Of a stretch of DNA of 33,088 bases, positions 30,201-33,088 are shown piece by piece. Numbering within the stretch: the first letter of the stretch is position 1; every line of letters begins with the position of its first letter. The stretch lies in NCBI GenBank assembly GCA_012744295.1, contig JAAYIB010000070.1, forward strand, positions 1 to 33,088, written 5' to 3'. A program made the position numbers and the translations under genes. The notes beneath the pieces are model-generated. The model searched no databases. It worked only from the letters and a program-made list of their open reading frames with translations, and had not been told where the DNA came from. Source of the stretch: Acholeplasmataceae bacterium (lineage in GTDB: Bacteria > Bacillota > Negativicutes > Acidaminococcales > Acidaminococcaceae).

Positions 30201-31571
30201 CTATTCGCATTCGGACAAAAGTTTTTTGGCATCTATATACTGGGCTATGCCTGCCGCGACCTTCTTTGATGCCTTCATCGCTAAAACGACTGTCTTGGGA
30301 CCATGGACGACGTCGCCGCTGCTGAAGACACCTGCCCTTGTCGTCATGCCGTAGGGTCGTTCCTTCGTAATGACGAAGCCGCGGTCGTCAACCTTGATGC
30401 CTTTAGTTGTAGAAACGATACGTGCCGCGGGGCGTTGTCCGACCGCAAGTATCACGAAATCGCAGGGGACGATTTCCTGACCGCCGGTTTCAATAAACCT
30501 GCCGTCGGCGTCCTTGATGATATTTTGCACGAGCAGGCCAGCGAGTGCTGTTTCATCGTCAGCCGTTGCTCTATCGCGCATATTGGTTAAAGCCCGCATT
30601 TGTTTTCTGTTAAGGTAGCCAAGCGGCTGCTGCAGGAATTTGAATTGGATGCCTTCCTTGAGGGCTGCGTTATATTCTGAGGGCAGGCAGGACATTTCCT
30701 CGGCGGTTTTGTGGTAAAGTACGGTTACGGTTCCCGCGCCTCGCCGTATAGCGGTGCGTGCCGCGTCAATGGCGACATTGCCCGCGCCGATTACAACCAC
30801 GTTGTCGTTCTCGTGCATGAAGACTTCTTTTTTGTCAAGCTTGCCCGCGTCGGACAGTACGACCACGCGCAGAAAATAGGTAGCGGTAATAATGCCGGAG
30901 AGGTCTTTTCCGGGTATGTCAAGTATTTTGGGAAGCGCCGTGCCCGTACCCATGAAGATGGCGTCGAAGCCTTGCTCGAAAATCGTATCAACTGTCATGT
31001 CGGGGCCAATCAGCTTATCAGTGATTATTTCGACTCCCAGTTTTTGCAGAATTTCAATCTCCCTTCTGACCACGTCCTTGGCCAGACGGAAATCAGGTAT
31101 GCCAAAGAGCAGGACCCCGCCGGGCTCGCTTTGCCCCTCGAAAATTGTAACGGCAAAGTCCATTTTGGCCAAATCGCCGGCCACGGTGAGACCGGCCGGA
31201 CCCGAGCCGATAACCGCCACCTTGCCTCTTTTTCCCGTGGAGGGCGGCAAAGGGTTTAACCCGTGCTCGTGAGCGAAGTCGGCGATAAACATTTCCAGAC
31301 TGCCAATGGGGATGGGCGAATTCTTTTTTACCAGGATACAATTGGCCTCGCACTGCTTCTCGTGTGCGCAGACACGTCCGCAGATGGCCGGAAGGTTGCT
31401 GCGTTCGGCAATTGTGGCGTAAGCGCTGCCTATATTGCCCTCGCTGAGCGCCCGTACAAACTCGGGGATGTTGTGCTCGATCGGACAGCCGCCGCGGCAA
31501 AGGGGCTTTGAACAGTTTAAACAGCGTTTTGCTTCATTGATAGCTTCCTGCATTGTCATTTTACTGCTCAT
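30201..31571 (-). CDS. GltD-like NAD(P)H/FAD oxidoreductase (glutamate synthase small-subunit type)
   Basis: This flavoprotein passes electrons from NAD(P)H through FAD and iron-sulfur clusters; 456 residues. Eight N-terminal cysteines (C17, C20, C25, C29, C64, C68, C74, C78) form the two cluster sites of the GltD/NfnB/DPD family. The FAD site is VAVIGSGPAGLTVAG near 118–132, the NAD(P)H site VVVIGAGNVAIDAARTA near 258–274, and the family GD motif is in GVFSSGDVVHGPKT. No glutamate synthase large subunit or ferredoxin partner lies in the window. It follows cysE with a one-base overlap (TAATG), so translation is coupled. GltD of glutamate synthase, an NfnB-like transhydrogenase subunit or a sulfide-type reductase are all possible. 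Confidence 0.85.
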   Translation of the reverse strand: MSSKMTMQEAINEAKRCLNCSKPLCRGGCPIEHNIPEFVRALSEGNIGSAYATIAERSNLPAICGRVCAHEKQCEANCILVKKNSPIPIGSLEMFIADFAHEHGLNPLPPSTGKRGKVAVIGSGPAGLTVAGDLAKMDFAVTIFEGQSEPGGVLLFGIPDFRLAKDVVRREIEILQKLGVEIITDKLIGPDMTVDTIFEQGFDAIFMGTGTALPKILDIPGKDLSGIITATYFLRVVVLSDAGKLDKKEVFMHENDNVVVIGAGNVAIDAARTAIRRGAGTVTVLYHKTAEEMSCLPSEYNAALKEGIQFKFLQQPLGYLNRKQMRALTNMRDRATADDETALAGLLVQNIIKDADGRFIETGGQEIVPCDFVILAVGQRPAARIVSTTKGIKVDDRGFVITKERPYGMTTRAGVFSSGDVVHGPKTVVLAMKASKKVAAGIAQYIDAKKLLSECE

Positions 31572-32275
31572 TATTCTACCTCTTTTTCGGAGTTTTCTTT
31601 TTCAACCTTTTTCTGCAGAGTAAGCAATATTTTTTCCATGCCTTTCATGCGGCTGTCCAGCAGTTTGATGTAATCAGCCATTGCTGTCTCGTATTCTGCG
31701 ACCGGATCCGGAAGAACGTCGTGATTAAGGTCGATGCCTCCATCGGGTGTTATCTTGACGCCGTTTTGCGTTACAACGCGTCCCGGAATACCGACAACGA
31801 CAGAATTCGGAGGAACTTCGTGCAGTACGACCGAACCTGAACCGATTTTGGAATTGGGACCGACGGTAAACGAGCCGAGCACCTTGGCGCCGCTGGCAAC
31901 AACAACGTTATCGCCGATGGTGGGGTGCCTTTTTCCTCTTTCCTTCCCTGTGCCTCCGAGCGTAACGCCTTGATATAATGTGACGTTGATTCCGATTTCT
32001 GCCGTTTCGCCTATGACGAGGCCCATTCCGTGGTCTATGAAGAGCCCTCGGCCCAGTTTGGCTCCCGGATGGATATCGATTCCTGTCAGAAAGCGTGAAA
32101 ATGTGTTGAGGAGGCGGGGCAGCAGAACCCAGCCTTTTTTATAGAGCTTGTGTGCTATGCGGTGCAGCCAGATGGCGTGCAGTCCGGGATAGCAGAGAAC
32201 AACCTCGAGTCTTGACTTGGCCGCAGGGTCTCTTTCCATTACGACCTCTATATCCTCTTTCATTGCGTTAAACAT
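31571..32275 (-). CDS. cysE: Serine O-acetyltransferase
   Basis: It transfers acetyl from acetyl-CoA to serine, the first step of cysteine synthesis. It has 234 residues. The N-terminal helical domain ends near VLLPRLLNTFSRFLTGIDIHPG; the left-handed beta-helix follows with hexapeptide repeats, the catalytic His in FIDHGMGLVIGETAEIG near 91, and the second catalytic His in KRHPTIGDNVVVASGAKVLG. The C-terminal tail is long and acidic (up to 'EKEVE') compared with the E. coli enzyme, so cysteine feedback and CysK binding may differ. RBS AAGGAAGG lies upstream. No T-box-like structure is visible in the short leader. Confidence 0.95.
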   Translation of the reverse strand: MFNAMKEDIEVVMERDPAAKSRLEVVLCYPGLHAIWLHRIAHKLYKKGWVLLPRLLNTFSRFLTGIDIHPGAKLGRGLFIDHGMGLVIGETAEIGINVTLYQGVTLGGTGKERGKRHPTIGDNVVVASGAKVLGSFTVGPNSKIGSGSVVLHEVPPNSVVVGIPGRVVTQNGVKITPDGGIDLNHDVLPDPVAEYETAMADYIKLLDSRMKGMEKILLTLQKKVEKENSEKEVE

Positions 32276-32330
32276 TTGTTGAACCTTCCTTTATGCGCGA
32301 ACTTGCGAAAATTACTTATTCTGATTTTTA

Positions 32331-32359
32331 ATTTTATCATAATGGTAGGAAAATGACAA
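32331..32359 (-). promoter_or_regulatory. Promoter of cysE
   Basis: On the minus strand TTGTCA (32359–32354), 17-base spacer, TAAAAT (32336–32331). The leader is about 45–50 bases. Confidence 0.75.
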
Positions 32360-32418
32360 TTGAAGCAATGCATGGCACGATGGATGTCCGGCGGTTTCGA
32401 AAGACAGCTTCCTGTTTC

Positions 32419-32447
32419 TTGAAAAAAAAGTGTAAATGAGATAGAAT
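32419..32447 (+). promoter_or_regulatory. Promoter of the 156-residue unknown gene
   Basis: TTGAAA (32419–32424), 17-base spacer, TAGAAT (32442–32447). The leader is about 28 bases. Confidence 0.75.
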
Positions 32448-32481
32448 AGGAGCGAATTGAAAAATCAGGAGGTTATCGGTT

Positions 32482-32952
32482 ATGGCGGAAAACAAAATTT
32501 TAGCGACTGCAACATTTTCCAGCGTAATTCATAATAATGAAATATGCAGTGAAATAGTTAAATGGGGTGCCGCTAACGGCTATCCCGTAAAAAAGGCAAA
32601 GCTAATTAATGCCCTCGAGGGTTATGTCGGCTTTACACCTGAATATATGATTTTGGCAAAAAGACAGCCGCCAATTCCGGGAGGTTGGGATATTACCGTG
32701 GAGAAATACGAGCCGGAAACGAGGTTTATTCCCGTCAATGTAAAGGTCGTTACCGACGGCAACGGCGACAAGCATTACGAGATTAACAAATTTATTATGA
32801 AAATGATGGAGGAATATCGGAAAGAGGGTCTTGAGATAGAAGTAGGAGAAGCCTTTTCCGAGGTGTACGGCTCTTCCGTGCGCGACCTGCGCTGCACGGG
32901 CCATCCCCTCCTTGTTGACGGTTTTGAGGATTTCATCGAGAATATGCGCTGA
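32482..32952 (+). CDS. Hypothetical protein, 156 residues
   Basis: I do not recognise this protein. It is soluble (no signal peptide or membrane helix), mixed alpha/beta, with three cysteines (at 'EICSEI', and one in 'RDLRCTGHP'). A middle segment, KVVTDGNGDKHYEINKFIMKMMEEYRKEG, changes from beta-like to a helix, and the end GHPLLVDGFEDFIENMR is probably helical. The gene has a good promoter, RBS AGGAGG, and its own terminator, so it is a real monocistronic gene. It is divergent from cysE. Function unknown. Confidence 0.8.
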   Translation: MAENKILATATFSSVIHNNEICSEIVKWGAANGYPVKKAKLINALEGYVGFTPEYMILAKRQPPIPGGWDITVEKYEPETRFIPVNVKVVTDGNGDKHYEINKFIMKMMEEYRKEGLEIEVGEAFSEVYGSSVRDLRCTGHPLLVDGFEDFIENMR

Positions 32953-32964
32953 GAATCGGACAGA

Positions 32965-32997
32965 CCCCGCACAGCCTTAATGGCGGCGGGGCTTTTT
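32965..32997 (+). terminator. Terminator of the 156-residue gene
   Basis: CCCCGC (32965–32970) and GCGGGG (32986–32991) with an inner GCC/GGC pair, followed by CTTTTT. The last 90 bases of the window contain a lone TATAAT (33077–33082) but no gene. Confidence 0.85.
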
Positions 32998-33088
32998 CCG
33001 TTAATGAAAACCCGCTTCGAATTTTTGGCTGCAATCTTTTGCAAAAAAGCCGTGCATCACTTGTGGAAAGCAAACCTATAATATATAA

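Noticed and set aside
32276..32360. T-box or SAM riboswitch upstream of cysE
   Set aside because: The leader is only about 50 bases with no specifier-like stem or conserved T-box sequence.
1..33088. CRISPR array, insertion sequence, prophage or genomic island
   Set aside because: No regular direct repeats, transposase, integrase or flanking repeats were seen, and gene style is uniform across the window.
33054..33088. Promoter at the right edge
   Set aside because: TATAAT is present but no -35 fits, and nothing downstream is visible.

Overview
The window is an ordinary-looking chromosomal segment of about 33 kb with moderate GC, dense genes, short spacers and clear consensus promoters and intrinsic terminators. 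The gene set (dnaX–ybaB–recR–bofA behind tRNA-Ser and a short SRP RNA; walJ–htrA–rlmH; fakB–fakA; split lysO; DUF456) points to a Firmicute. The short SRP RNA without an Alu domain and the style of the genes fit the Negativicutes (possibly Acidaminococcaceae), but that placement is inference. I see no prophage, insertion sequence, CRISPR array or defence island.

Layout. 1–2.7 kb: a minus-strand sulfonate/taurine-type ABC importer (permease, ATPase, lipoprotein). 2.8–4.1 kb: tandem universal stress protein, tRNA-Ser(GGA), SRP RNA. 4.2–8.0 kb: dnaX, ybaB, recR, bofA-like, then a CoA-type Nudix hydrolase. 8.0–10.3 kb: an LCP cell-wall ligase, then a uroporphyrinogen-III-synthase-like gene broken by an in-frame amber codon. 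10.4–13.9 kb: fatty-acid kinase pair FakB/FakA and a two-subunit LysO-type exporter. 14–15.4 kb: MATE transporter. 15.4–18.4 kb: zinc operon znuA-znuC-znuB-zur behind a near-ideal promoter and a perfect Zur-like palindrome. 18.4–20.9 kb: an M20 amidohydrolase divergent from a YjiH/YjiG membrane pair, with a palindrome-rich control region between them. 21–24.7 kb: PerR, then deoC–walJ–htrA–rlmH. 25–25.5 kb: a QueD-fold protein under a Fur-box promoter and a structured leader. 25.7–30.1 kb: an MscS-type channel and a divergent operon DUF456–glyoxalase–2-hydroxyacid dehydrogenase–CHAD. 30.2–32.3 kb (minus): cysE and an orphan GltD-like flavoprotein, translationally coupled. 32.5–33 kb: an unrecognised 156-residue protein.

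Metal and redox homeostasis recur: a zinc operon with its own Zur, a PerR with the full set of metal ligands, and a Fur box. The most unusual locus is 24.8–25.5 kb. There a PTPS/QueD-fold protein keeps the three zinc histidines but lacks the cysteine and glutamate expected for CPH4 synthesis, carries a C-terminal zinc ribbon, and sits behind a Fur box overlapping a consensus promoter plus a terminator-like leader hairpin. Second is the M20/yjiHG control region, whose TTGTATACAA palindrome recurs inside the promoter of a possible tiny RNA near 9.5 kb.
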